Positions 42,641 to 53,119 of a DNA stretch of 64,000 nt are shown here, piece by piece. This DNA comes from Anniella stebbinsi (lineage: Eukaryota; Chordata; Lepidosauria; Squamata; Anniellidae). Below the pieces are notes generated by a model that did no database searches, had not been told where the DNA came from, and was given only the letters and a program-made list of their open reading frames with translations. The translations under genes were made by a program, and so were the position numbers. How positions within the stretch are numbered: the first letter of the stretch is position 1; each line of letters begins with the position of its first letter. The stretch spans positions 24,067,763-24,131,762 of the forward strand of contig JARDYH010000007.1 in NCBI GenBank assembly GCA_029215795.1. The letters are read 5' to 3'.

Positions 42641-44567
42641 CTTTGTACAAATTATAGGGAGACGTACTTGTTGTACAGGCTCTGAGCTGATGAACATGTG
42701 GCAGTTGGGAATCTGCTGCCATGGTCCCATTTCCCTCTCTATGTGTTCAGTATATCAACATTGATCATGTGTGGGGTTTTGTTTTTGTGTTTGCAACAAA
42801 TCAGCTTGCCAAAGCTAGTTGGATCTCCATTGTGGAAAGAAACATGGTTACGTGTATCTTTTCCCCAGGAAGGATAAAAGCAAGTGCATTTTTAGTATAA
42901 GAACACAAGGGAAAAGGCAAGAAACCCATTCACTGTTTTCCTATTCAAACTGAAGCTTCAGTGGTAGTTGTGTGTGTGTGCAGGACCAGTATTAAGCGTA
43001 GATATGGTTGGACACCTACCAAGGGCCCAAACCCAGCAGGGACCCATTGATAACAGCCCCCTGGAGTTGCTCCTCCTCTTCACTATGGTGGCAATGAGGA
43101 GGAGGAGCAGCGGATGCCACTGCTACTTTCTCACTGGCTCTCTGCATCTCAAGCAAGCAAGTGGTACCAATGATGAGAAAAAGGGTGAGAAGCTCTAGCT
43201 TCTGGTGATAATGGTGGTGAGAAGGTAGACTTGCCGAAGGAAGGGCCCATTGATGATGCCTTGCCCAAGGCCCTCAAAAACCTGGAGCTGTCACTGTGTG
43301 TGTGTCCCTGAAAAGCAATTACAGAACTACATGTAATGTGTAGCTTTTCCCTGAGCGTTATGGAACTTTCTATTCCGTTCTCCAGGAATTTGGCTTGTAA
43401 TATACCAGCTAGAACTTCTGTCAAAAAGTCGACATAGGTTAGGACTCTCATTGGCTGGTTATTTTCATCAGAGGCTATATTGAGACTTTAATGATGACCT
43501 GGACTTAGAGAAGAACCACAGAGACTTCAGCAGAGTTCTCCTGTTAAGGCATCTTGATTACTTTTGTTTCCTGCATCTAGTTTCTAGCATAGGAGTGGGC
43601 AGCTCAGGGCCATACATAAAGAACTCTGCCTAAGTCCCCTCTAAAAATGGGTTAAAAAGAGCCTTTTGCCCATGTCTAGGCTTACTCAGGACAAAATGCT
43701 CAAAGTGTTGTAGAACAGGTTCCTTTTGTTTGGGGTCAGATCAAGACCCTGGGTCAACGGCTGCCTATCATTAGAATAGACTGAAGCGCCACTAAAGGAA
43801 AATACTAAGGATTTAGTATATCTTGGTGCTCCCATCAGATTTTTTGCAGCCTCATTATTAATTTGTTTAGGACCTTGTGTTCTTAAGTGCCATTCTCCTT
43901 CAGCAAACATACATTTTGTCATGTCTCCTTTCCTTTTTATATAGCTTTGAGGAATTTAACTTGGTTACTTTTCACCAGCTTTGTTTGATATTTCTGATTT
44001 TTGTTGCTGTGGTATTTGCTGTGTAAAAACATTATTGATGGATCTTAGGTATCCCAGATGACAGTGAGTGATAGGGCATGTGTAAGAATCTGTTTTTCGG
44101 GATAGAATAAGAGATTGAATGACGGCAGACTTTTATAGTGTCTTTGAGCAGTATAAATTGCTAGTATCCTTGTGTTCCTATAAGGCAATACCTGCTGAAG
44201 GCTCAGTGGAGCTAAATACGTTGTTTACTCTGCTCTTGAATCTTGCAGTAGAACAATAAAAAAGTGATTAAAATTTAAGTAGTCTTGAGAGATTTTTCTC
44301 TATATCCAATTTCTTGACTCTTTGTGTGCATTGCATAATACAGTTAAGTAGAGTATTACCACACTGGCTTCTTTAACAGCTAAGTGAAATAAGGACAGTA
44401 ATAATTTTTATCAGTAACCTAGAAATGGATGCACTCAGTTTAATGGTTATGTAGCATTATGATTTTGTTAGAGTTTCGTCTGCGGACTTACAGGTACCAT
44501 TTCTATACACAGCAAGAACAAAATCCTGGCTAAATCAACACGTGGTGTGCCAACTTTCACAACCGAA

Positions 44568-44598
44568 GTGTGTGTGTGTGTGTGTGTGTATATATATT
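44568..44598. repeat. (GT)n(AT)n microsatellite
   Basis: GT run passing directly into a short AT run. Confidence 0.93.
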
Positions 44599-44852
44599 AC
44601 AATATATGCACATGTCTTTATATGTAATCAATAATGCATGCAACTCATACTATGTATACATGTGCGGGAATATATATGATATGAAATGCAGGGCCTTAGC
44701 AGAAAATTGTTAAGATTGATGATCAGATGGCAATGGATACATTGTAGTTTTAAATCCAGTGCTTAAAAGGGTAAATTGACACATGTTGGGTATTGAAGCC
44801 AAGGAATTCTTCACATGTATTTATTTTAAGTATTTTTATGCTGCTCCTCAGC

Positions 44853-44880
44853 GCCCCCCCCCACACACACACACACCCCA
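44853..44880. repeat. C-run plus (CA)n
   Basis: Nine C then about eight CA units. Confidence 0.9.
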
Positions 44881-45046
44881 ACTCTCCCGGAACGTTGAAG
44901 GTAAAAGACATTCTATACTATAAGACATTTAGGGTTTAATGATGGTTTAATGCCAGCAAGCACATCAGGAATTGAATCTCTTCAACTCCTGTTCTGTCTT
45001 GCGATGTATGATGAGGCCTTTTGAGCTTCCCTGCTTCCTTTGGCTA

Positions 45047-45132
45047 AAATCCAGTGTAAGTCCTGCTTAGAGTAACCCCACTGAAAAGAATGGTGTTTCT
45101 CTAAGTAGGACTGACATTGGATTTTATCCTTT
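45047..45132. mobile_element. Short palindromic MITE, AAATCCAGTGTAAGTC family
   Basis: AAATCCAGTGTAAGTCCTGC, TTAGAGTAA is inverted in TTTCTCTAAGTAGGACTGAC, ATTGGATTT. Related to the 40112 type. Confidence 0.7.
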
Positions 45133-45139
45133 CCTTCCA

Positions 45140-45955
45140 GCCCCTATACAATGAAGCGGGCCAAAGCTGGTGGGTGGCAAACAAAAACCTGGTTGTGCTT
45201 TATGCCGGTTTTGCTTTCTGTCTCTACTTGCCTTGCTCTGCATTGATCCTCTGTCAACCCATAACTTTTTCGTTATCCTAGGTGGTTTGTTCCTGCCCCT
45301 TTCCTTTCACCTTCATTCAGTTACTCCTCATTGCCCCTGATGACGACTCACTTCATATTTAAACAAGAAAACTGATTCTTTTGTGCTTTGATAGTGAAGG
45401 TGACCTGCCCACAAATGCCTGTCTGGAAGTTATGTTTCATTTCCCTGGACGCTATACTGATCGGTAGGATAGGTAGATTGTGTGGTTTAGTCTAATCTAT
45501 CCCAGTAGGATAAGGGCAATTTGTAGAAGTATTAATGGCCTCATCTTCTGATGTAGCATGTCACATGACTGCTGATGGATTTCTTGTTGTGAAAATCTTT
45601 GACTCCCTATTTCACTTACTGCAGTAGAAACTGTCAGATCAGAAGCAAAAGCAACTCAGACTTTGGTCCTCTCCACTTCTTGTGGCAAGACCAACAATCC
45701 AGGCTCCATGTTTAGTATTATTACATGAGGCAGCCCTTTTGGGATGCTATCATTTCAGACATACTCATACGGCACCAAATGTTTGCATTAAAAAGCAAGA
45801 GAAAATAGCTTAAAGTTATGAAATTGCTTTTAATATGGAAAGAGTTTCAAAAGCAGTTAATAACATAGCATGGAGGCCAGTTATCCAAAATAAAAAATGT
45901 TACAAATTCCAGTGAGGCATTTGACAACATGTGATAAGATTTGTAATGAGTCCTG
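45140..45955. other. No gene recognised
   Basis: No supported frame or repeat. Confidence 0.35.
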
Positions 45956-45964
45956 GGATTTTTA

Positions 45965-46120
45965 TTGTTGACTGAGCGATTTTTTAAAATATATTTTTGT
46001 ATGCAAGTATTTTTATATCACGTTATTGTATTGTATTTTTAGGGTTTTAATTTTTGTAACTCACTCAGAAAACTTTGACTGTTGGGAAGTATAGAAATAT
46101 AATAAATGAAATGAAATGAA
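45965..46120 (+). mobile_element. L2-like LINE 3' end, plus strand
   Basis: T-rich UTR, then TTTGTAACTCACTCAGAAAA, CTTTGACTGTTGGGAAGTAT, AGAAATATAATAAATGAAATG: a diverged tail module with an AAATG repeat end. Confidence 0.7.
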
Positions 46121-46124
46121 AATA

Positions 46125-46645
46125 ACCTCCTTGCCTATTTGGTGTGACCAGAGTCATTTGCTTTATCCCTCTGCTGCTATCTGGTTGCCTCTGGCTTTAA
46201 AGGTTCATGGAACAGGAACATGATCTGTTCCTTAGTTTACAAAATTCCACAACCCATGGGTTGTTGGGGCGGAACGTGAACAAGTGGACTGCCTCCGGCT
46301 CACTGCCTACTTCTACTTTGCATCTGCTTTTAGAAACAATCCGGGATTCTCTCATTCCTGGCACTTTGGGTTATTGAAGGTTAAACATCCCAGAGGTTGA
46401 ATCCATGGTTGCTTCAGAAATCGGATGCACAGCAGAAGTGTCAAGCAGGTGGGAGGCAGCATGCTCACTTGCTCTGATGTGGCACTGCCAGTCTGTTGGT
46501 TGTTTAATCCATGAATTAGCATTATGTGCAAACCAGGGCAATGTGTATATCTATTCTGATTTGCCGATTCTGCAAAAAACAGTTTTCTTACTACCTGGCT
46601 GCCATGTAGAAGGCTACTTGAAAACCTCTGCCACCCTTTGAGCTT
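46125..46645. other. No gene recognised
   Basis: A 78-codon frame (46405-46641) shows no domain. Confidence 0.35.
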
Positions 46646-46650
46646 GGAGA

Positions 46651-46842
46651 GGGGGCATAGCTCAGTGGCAGAGCATCTGCTTTATATGCAGTAGGTCACA
46701 GGTTTGATCCCCGCCATCTCCAGGTAGGGCAGGAAAAACTCCTGCCTGAAACCCTGGGGAGCCGCTGCCTGTCAGTGTCCACAGTACTAGGCTAAATGGA
46801 CCAATGGTCTGACTCAGTATATGGCAGCTTTCTATGTTCCTA
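46651..46842 (+). mobile_element. tRNA-derived SINE, near full length
   Basis: The tRNA-like head GGGGGCATAGCTCAGTGGCA contains an A box (TAGCTCAGTGGC, 46658-46669), and GGTTTGATCCC (46701-46711) is the B box of the RNA polymerase III promoter. The body runs CCATCTCCAGGTAGGGCAGG, AAACCCTGGGGAGCCGCTGC and the tail CTAAATGGACCAATGGTCTG, ACTCAGTATATGGCAGCTTT, CTATGTTCCTA. The tail resembles the 3' end of the CR1-like LINE at 47874-47993, which would have supplied the reverse transcriptase. Not a functional tRNA. Confidence 0.88.
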
Positions 46843-46926
46843 CGAGCTTCATGGCCCAAGGCAGGAATTGAACCCAGATCTCCTTGGCTCTAGTTAAACA
46901 CTCAAACCACTACTCCATCCCACCCC
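46843..46926 (-). mobile_element. Second tRNA-derived SINE head, minus strand
   Basis: On the minus strand: GATGGAGTAGTGGTTTGAGT (A-box region), CTGGGTTCAATTCCTGCCTT (B box GGTTCAATTCC) and GGCCATGAAGCTC. This is a different SINE family, truncated at the junction with the neighbouring SINE. Confidence 0.7.
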
Positions 46927-46929
46927 TTA

Positions 46930-47668
46930 ATTAATCTGTCCATTAATGAAACTCTTCCTGCACTCCAGTGCAGCTGTACTATATCCAGAGCAATTGAAAG
47001 AGTGAATGTATAAATTGAAGGGCAAACACACAGCCAGGTATGGATGGGCTTGATTAAGTTTGGTGCATGTTCTGTTTCACCGAGATTTCGTTTGTTTTTA
47101 GCATTGCAGTCAACAGCTAGGGGACAGCTGTAAGAATTCCTCCTTCGGCATTTGTTGCCTTTTTTGGCATAATCTCATGGGCCACCTGCAAACATGTAGA
47201 ACAGACCCTGGTATAAAGAATTGCTGAACTAGAGGTGAATAGTTCCATATGGTGTAAGATGAAGCATGCTATCAAACCAGCAAGCTTCTCTCCTATCTGC
47301 CTGCCCACACTGAAAATTGCACTGGGATATTCCTTATTGCACAGAGAATTTCTTAATAACTAACCTCACATCTCTGCCCTTGTTAATTAGACACTGCCAT
47401 ATGTAATTAGCCTGCTGTAGCTGCTACTGCACTGTGCTGTGGCATGGTTGTGTGTGGTGTGTGTGTGGTGCGTGAGATATGCTTTTGTTTCATTTGCTGC
47501 ATCCTCTTGAAATGAAACTTCTCTTTAAGTGAGACAAATCCTGTTATATTGTCATGGAGGTCTGATGTATTCGAGATTTGTTGATGCATTTCATTATATT
47601 GATATGAAATAATTATTCCAGAAGCATTTCACATAGAAACCCTTAGAATTTATCAACTTTGCATATAT
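46930..47668. other. No gene recognised
   Basis: No supported frame; a TGTGTGGTGTG-rich patch lies at 47450-47472. Confidence 0.35.
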
Positions 47669-47671
47669 CCT

Positions 47672-47873
47672 AGGAACATCAAAAGCTGCCTTATACCAGA
47701 CCAGGCTATTTGTCCAGGTAGTCCAGCATTGTCTACTCGAACGGGCAGCATATCTGTTGGGGCTCAGATAGAGAACTTTCCCCATCAGCTGTACCTGGTC
47801 CTGTTCAGTGGAGATGCCAGGGATTGAGTTTAGGTCGTTCAGCATGCAAAGCATGTTCTACCACTGAGCTATT
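47672..47873 (-). mobile_element. tRNA-derived SINE, minus strand
   Basis: Starts with the inverted tail AGGAACATCAAAAGCTGCCT, TATACCAGACCAGGCTATTTG, ends with GCATGCAAAGCATGTTCTAC, CACTGAGCTA, the inverted A-box region. Same family as 46651-46842. Confidence 0.82.
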
Positions 47874-47993
47874 GTGTCCTGCTTGTGGGTTTCCCATGGG
47901 CAGCTGGTTGGCTGCTGTGTGAACAGAATGCTAGACTAGATGGACCCTTGGTCTGATTTCAGCATGGCTCTTCTTATGTTCTTACATTCTTAT
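47874..47993 (+). mobile_element. CR1-like LINE 3' end
   Basis: GTGGGTTTCCCATGGGCAGC, TGGTTGGCTGCTGTGTGAAC, AGAATGCTAGACTAGATGGA, CCCTTGGTCTGA, CATGGCTCTTCTTATGTTCT. This is the 3' end that in squamate copies follows the YKIMHG/TRGHP coding region (compare 36257-36570); that linkage is recalled, not visible in this window. Confidence 0.75.
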
Positions 47994-48345
47994 TGATCTC
48001 CTATATTGCCCCTATATTGTATAGGCTTTCAAGACAAATGGTGCCAATGGGGGATTTGATTTCCTTCCAAAGGAAGCACTGGGGATTTAGAAGAAAGATT
48101 TTACTCAGGTTTGCAATAGGAGAGTAAAATTTTAATTCGTTCTCTATAAACAGCTCCATTCCCCTTAATTATTACCCTCCCTTAGTTGATGCCATTTGCA
48201 TTTTTTTTTTTAAAAAAAATCTGCACATTGAATGCAAATACAAATTTATATGTAGTGGAGCCCTGGGAGAACGTGTTTTGTTAATGTATTGTCCTGTGAT
48301 TCCACTCAGTTGGCTTCGTTGTTTGGGTATATTATTAGATTAGGC

Positions 48346-48418
48346 TGCAATCCTATACCACTTACATTGAATTCCATGTGACTTTTGAGTAGACATAAAT
48401 AGGATTGCACTGTTAGAC
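48346..48418. mobile_element. Short palindromic MITE, CAATCCTAT family
   Basis: GGCTGCAATCCTATACCACT and inverted TGAGTAGACATAAATAGGAT, TGCA. Confidence 0.7.
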
Positions 48419-48419
48419 A

Positions 48420-49750
48420 AGGTATTTCATTAAATATTATTGAAATGTTTATTATTGGTTCATAATTATGAATTTGTTGTGGTACTGAACTGGTTTCTTA
48501 GATACATATTTTATTGTATATTGATTGTAATTTTGATGTTTTTGTACGGATTCTGTTTTCTTTTGGAAGGAAAACCAGGGTGCAGATATTAAATGAAATG
48601 AAGTGAACTATTTATTTACTTGCATTATCCATATTTGTCACTTACCCCGTACTGTTTCAACAGTGAATAGTGATGCATTTTCACACTTTTAATACAATTG
48701 ACGTATATCCCTTGAAATTGCTTATTATTTTTTCATTCTGGGAGTTTTTAAAAAAATAAATAGAAATGCAACGTTACCATTGGGTACAAAGATGATTTCT
48801 TTCTGTTATGCCTGAAGAGAATTTCAGAGAATACACAAAGACATATTTCAAGTGTTATATGTGATCTCCGCTGAATATTTACATCACAAATGCACCTAAT
48901 TACTCTTGATTGTTGAAATGTCAAGCATAATTAAGGCACAATTGTCTTGTAAAAATGGCCTGAATACCATTTGTTGAAAATTTTACACTGTAAAATATAC
49001 CACAGAAAAGGCATTGGAGTTGTGTAGGGAAAGACAGAGTTTTTAGAAGTGACAAATGTATTTTGATGGCAAACAGCAATTTTATATGACAGTGTTGTTT
49101 TCTTCTTACTGTTCTTTTAATGCTCTGAGTTATGAGAAAATTCAGTCATTTCGTTGTTAGTTACTGATTTACAGGTCTGTGACAGGAAGATGCGTAACTT
49201 TTGAAGCTGCTTTGAGTTTCAGATAGGATAGCTTTATTTAAAATTGATTAGCAGCAAGTCACAACAGCTTGTGAAATTGCTAATGGAAGCCATTTGAATC
49301 AATTCTCCAATATAATTTAACACTGTTTGGCTGCTAAGAGTTTAATCAGGAAAGAGTAGCAGCCTGCAGTTGGTAAAATTAATTATTCTTTTCATAAATA
49401 TTTTTCCCTGGTCCCCATCATCTTTTCCTTCCTTCCTCAAAACCCCTGACATGCGTCTACAATAAATGTTATGTTCAGTTAGAGGTGCTTCAAACGGCTA
49501 ATTTGAAAAATGTCACAGTATTAGTTCCCGCTTGCGTGTGTCAAAAGGTATTTGCATCTACGCTTCAGTTTATTCCACTTCCTGATAAGTATTTTTTGTG
49601 GAGTGTGCATTTAACACTAAATTACAAATTGGATTCTGCTGTTAACTAAGGGCCCTATTCAGCAGAAATTAGATGCAGATTTTTGCACAGAAGGTCACAG
49701 ATACTGGCTGTTGCACCCAGCTAAGTGATGCTGCAGGGAAATCCTCCTGG
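48420..49750. other. Repeat-poor AT-rich stretch
   Basis: No gene recognised. A weak LINE-tail-like piece (TTAAATGAAATGAAGTG) lies near 48590. From about 48640 to 49400 there are TAATTA/ATTAAT-rich blocks without repeat signature. Confidence 0.35.
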
Positions 49751-49756
49751 CTGTGG

Positions 49757-49800
<44 letters not shown>
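49757..49800. repeat. (ATCT)11 microsatellite
   Basis: Eleven uninterrupted tetranucleotide units. Confidence 0.97.
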
Positions 49801-49801
<1 letters not shown>

Positions 49802-50039
49802 ATCATCTGTGTGGGCTTCCCAATGGATAATTATTTAGGTGGAAGCTTTTTTTTTTTTTTGCCATAGCTTTGCTTGCTGCTGTGATTGTAAGCTCTCCCA
49901 TCGAGATGTGAGACCACAGAGAGGTCCGCTGAGCAATCCACAAAACCTTTCTTCACTAAAAAAAACACACCTGAAGGGAGTGTGAATGCTAGGATCTATC
50001 CTCTAAGCTTAATTTGCTAAACAAAGGAAGGGAATTGCC

Positions 50040-50440
50040 TAACAACTAAATGGACCTTTCTTGCTGTGACTGGCAAGCTTTAACCAGGCTCCTCCTTCAG
50101 GCAGGGTCCTTTTGACCCAACTTCTAACGTGCAGCAGGTCTGGCAGACCATCTCCCACCTCCTCTCAATTCCACCCGCTTGACCCTGTGCTGGATTCTGT
50201 TATCTGTCAATTCCGATGCTTCCTCCCCCTCCGACAAAAGTTGAATTCCCAGGAGGAAGGGGGAAGACGAACTCTGAGCCTGGGCCTCCTGTTTGATAAG
50301 CTCCTTGGAAGATTCCTCCTTGACACTTGGAGGGTTTTGGGGAATTTCCTCCCCTGCTCCCTCTTGGCTGGTTTTCTTCTATTTCAGCCTCTGAGTCTGA
50401 TTCAGGATCTGAAATTAAACCAGGGAGGCCAGGCCTCATT
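50040..50440 (-). mobile_element. Unclassified retroelement-like module with acidic reading frame (A2)
   Basis: The minus strand ATG at 50439 opens MRPGLPGLISDPESDSEAEI, EENQPRGSRGGNSP and, after a frame change, a basic stretch with VKRVELRGGGRWSARPAAR. It is followed by GGAGCCTGGTTAAAGCTTGC, CAGTCACAGC near 50085-50060. The acidic-then-basic order and the TTAAAGCTT..CAGTCA block match module A1 at 42030. Confidence 0.4.
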
Positions 50441-50477
50441 TGGGTACTCTCCTGCAGAACTTTGCAGCTGTACTCAT

Positions 50478-50562
50478 ATACATATCTACTCAGAAGTTAC
50501 TCTCCCCTCCCCCACATTTAACAGGACTTTCTCCTGGTTAAGTGTGTATAGGATCGCAGCGT
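50478..50562. mobile_element. Short palindromic MITE, CAATCCTAT family
   Basis: CATATCTACTCAGAAGTTAC and inverted TGGTTAAGTGTGTATAGGAT, CGCAGCG, the same layout as 40112. Confidence 0.7.
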
Positions 50563-50564
50563 AA

Positions 50565-50865
50565 GTAAAAGACACTACCTGACAGTAATGACTAGAAGCT
50601 ATGAAGGGAAGGAGACCTTGTTTCAAAAATAAGTCCTGTTGAACTAGTGAAGCATTGGCATGTTGTCTTGTGTGTGTGTGTAAGTAAAAGAGTGTGAGAG
50701 ACTGAGACAGGCACACACAAACAAATGCACCCTTCTGTATAAACTGGTAACTTGGCATTGTTGGCTTGAACTTCCCACAACCAGCTTATATGTTGACTTT
50801 TTAATGCAGAACTTGGCTAGCACAGGTAAACTGTGGGGAACTCCTAGCTCACTGAGTGTGCTAAT
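50565..50865. other. No gene recognised
   Basis: Contains only a short TGTGTGTG run near 50670. Confidence 0.35.
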
Positions 50866-50874
50866 AGTCTAGGG

Positions 50875-51010
50875 CAGCCTTCCCCAACTTGGTGCCCTCC
50901 TGACCTTTTGGACCACGACTCCCAGAATTCCTGACCATTAGCATTGTTGGCAGGGGCGGATAGCAATTGAAGTCCAAAACATCTTGAGGGCACCAGGTTG
51001 AGGACGCCTA
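50875..51010. mobile_element. 136-bp hAT-type MITE with 8-bp target duplication
   Basis: Exact 8-bp repeat GTCTAGGG at 50867-50874 and 51011-51018. Left end CAGCCTTCCCCAACTTGGTG, CCCTCCTGACCTTTTGGAC; right end GTCCAAAACATCTTGAGGGC, ACCAGGTTGAGGACGCCTA. Relatives are at 22008 and 59558. Confidence 0.9.
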
Positions 51011-51019
51011 GTCTAGGGA

Positions 51020-51555
51020 TTCAGTGGGTGAAGGGTGTTGATTATTTAATTTTGTACCGAGTGTACAGATCCCTTGTTTCAGACTTATAGCTGCTTCCCG
51101 AGCCCAAGGCAATTTATGTAAGTGATGACTTGTGTTTGAGTTAATAATTTGTCAGTGTATGAAAAAGGAATGGATGTTTAGTGATCTTGAACCAAGTTTA
51201 TGAGTTGCTGTGATGAAGCAAATATTGCCGACTTGTATTGCCAGCACACAGCAAATACTAGATTGATGAGAGAAAACTGAAGTGCCATTTTCCCACTAAC
51301 AGTCATGCAGGCCTAACAAGCACATAATATGTTCTGGGTCAGAGTGGTCAGTGTCTTGCTGGGCCTACGGATGCTAAGGAACATGGTTGTTAAGTAAAAG
51401 AAAAGGTAAATTTCTAGCAATTGTGGCGGCAAAAGTAAGTTTGTCTGGTGTAAGTCTGAATAGGTTAGATGGCAGGGTGGGCAGAACAGAATGCGAAACA
51501 CATCTAGAGAAAGAGCCTTTTCTTCCTGTGAGATGTTATTTTAAGCAAGGAGATA
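51020..51555. other. No gene recognised
   Basis: No supported frame or repeat. Confidence 0.35.
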
Positions 51556-51557
51556 CT

Positions 51558-52067
51558 GGCTCAATTCGGACGACATATTAGGCAACGGAGGGGTAAATAA
51601 AGTACTGACCGTGCGTTAGGCAGGAGGAGCTCCACAGACGACATGCTGCAGCCAGCACTGCTCGGAACCGGCATACTCCCCGGCTGCTATGGACTTGCGG
51701 CGGCCATTTTGGTTGCAGCCTCTCCTCCCTGTGTCCTCCAGCCATATCCCAGCAGGCACCGTGAGTTCTGCCGGCTGCATAGAGCGGCCGGGTTTTTTTT
51801 GGCTGCTCTAGGCAGCAGAACTCTATTTCGAAATGGAATAGTCCACGGAGAGAGGGGGGGCTGAATTCGGACGCCACTTTAAACAATGGGACTTTGGGCT
51901 AAGCAACGTGCCAGCCTGTTGTTTTGCTCCGTTGTTTAAAGTGCCTGATTAACGTACTGTCAGTTGTGTGTGCGTTGTGTGTTGCCCTCCAAACGACACA
52001 ATAAGCAACACAACTGACAATTGTTCCCCCCCTCCTCAGTTGTCTAATGTGTCGTCCGAATTGAGCC
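51558..52067. mobile_element. Palindromic MITE, GGCTCA family, long subfamily (510 bp)
   Basis: Starts GGCTCAATTCGGACGACATA, TTAGGCAACGGAGG and ends TGTCTAATGTGTCGTCCGAA, TTGAGCC. It is the 20844-21349 copy in inverted order, with the same GC-rich core (GGCGGCCATTTTGGTTGCAG, GTGAGTTCTGCCGGCTGCAT) and the same inner pair GGGCTGAATTCGGACGCCAC / TTTAAAGTGCC. ACT lies next to both ends, but other copies do not show a 3-bp repeat. Confidence 0.82.
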
Positions 52068-52069
52068 AC

Positions 52070-52965
52070 TGACTCTGCTCCGCAGATATGGCAATGTTGC
52101 CTATAAGAGTTGGCTACATGAAATTGTTCCTTAGGGTTAAGAGTTCCTCCTCCCTAATATAGAGTTAGTAACTCACATCTGAATATGTAGGAAGTAATAG
52201 ATGTTTAACACTATGCTACATTACCTAGGGATGATGGGCAAAAGTTTTTGTACTGGTGTGGGTTAAATGTGTGAGCAGCATACAGGCTTTATATGGTGGC
52301 ATCTGTACGGCAGGGTGTCCCAGATATTGTGGAGCATCTTCGTAACTGAACACCCAAATTCCTGTGTTCTTTGGGACCAGTGTTCTTTGGGATGGTGGTC
52401 AGTGGTCAACCTGGCCAGGGTTGTCACACCAAGCACCCCAGAGTATCAGGAATGTTTATGCTCTAGTTCATTTCCCTCCCCATGCTCAAGATTTTGAAGG
52501 CCCTACACCAAGGTTTTAAGGTCTGATTCCATTTATCTAACCATGGTAATTTTTTTAAAAAAAGAATATTGGAATAAGTAAAATAGCAATACATTCATCA
52601 ACCATCCTTTGGCATCATTTGTGTTAACTAAAACATTGTATAAATCCAGTCCTTTAGCCTATGACATTTTGGCATGCATCTGAGTGCTGTAGTTGACTTC
52701 TCCTGATTAGAGAATAGAGGAAGAGATGCCTGGATTTCTGGGGCTCTTAAAACGCATTGCACCCATGGCCCCAGTTAGAAAGTGAACTCCCAATGCTTGG
52801 TTCTCATCATGCTGAACAAATTGGTTTCCATTATTTTGAAACAGAATATTCTTACTGTAGGGGGAAAAATACCACCTACCTTCTGCACAAAAGCAGTACT
52901 AGAAGAAGCATGAACTGATGTAGATTTGAGGACCAGATTAAGGGCAGAATCTTCAATTCCGGATA
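52070..52965. other. No gene recognised
   Basis: No supported frame or repeat. Confidence 0.35.
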
Positions 52966-52969
52966 TCAA

Positions 52970-53115
52970 ATGCTTCACCAAGCAGGATACAACACTTTGA
53001 AAACATTTTGAAAACTGTATATGGAATGTGTCCTGGGCAACAGTTGTCCCCAACAGTTGTCACTACTGTTTTAAACCGTTTTAAACCGTTTTAAAGCAGT
53101 AATGTAGGTAGGCTC
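52970..53115. mobile_element. Degenerate MITE of the 35069/8252 family
   Basis: CACCAAGCAGGATACAACAC, GTATATGGAATGTGTCCTGG, CCCCAACAGTTGTCACTACT, then a duplicated GTTTTAAACC and TTTTAAAGCAGTAATGTAGG. It joins features of the 35069 copy (CACCAAGCAGGAT, CCCCAACAGTT) and the 8252 copy (TTTTAAAGCAGTAGTGTAG). Confidence 0.65.
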
Positions 53116-53119
53116 TCAG

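Larger units (their letters stand above)
42780..45040. other. Repeat-poor stretch, no gene recognised
   Basis: No supported frame. A frame of 100 codons on the minus strand (43149-43451) has no domain. Microsatellites near 44568 and 44853 are listed separately. Confidence 0.4.

Noticed and set aside
46651..46725. Functional tRNA gene
   Set aside because: A and B boxes are present but the sequence continues into a SINE body and tail, the acceptor stem does not close, and other copies share the whole unit.
50112..50564. 150-codon plus-strand open frame
   Set aside because: Antisense to module A2 and crossing into a MITE; composition artefact.
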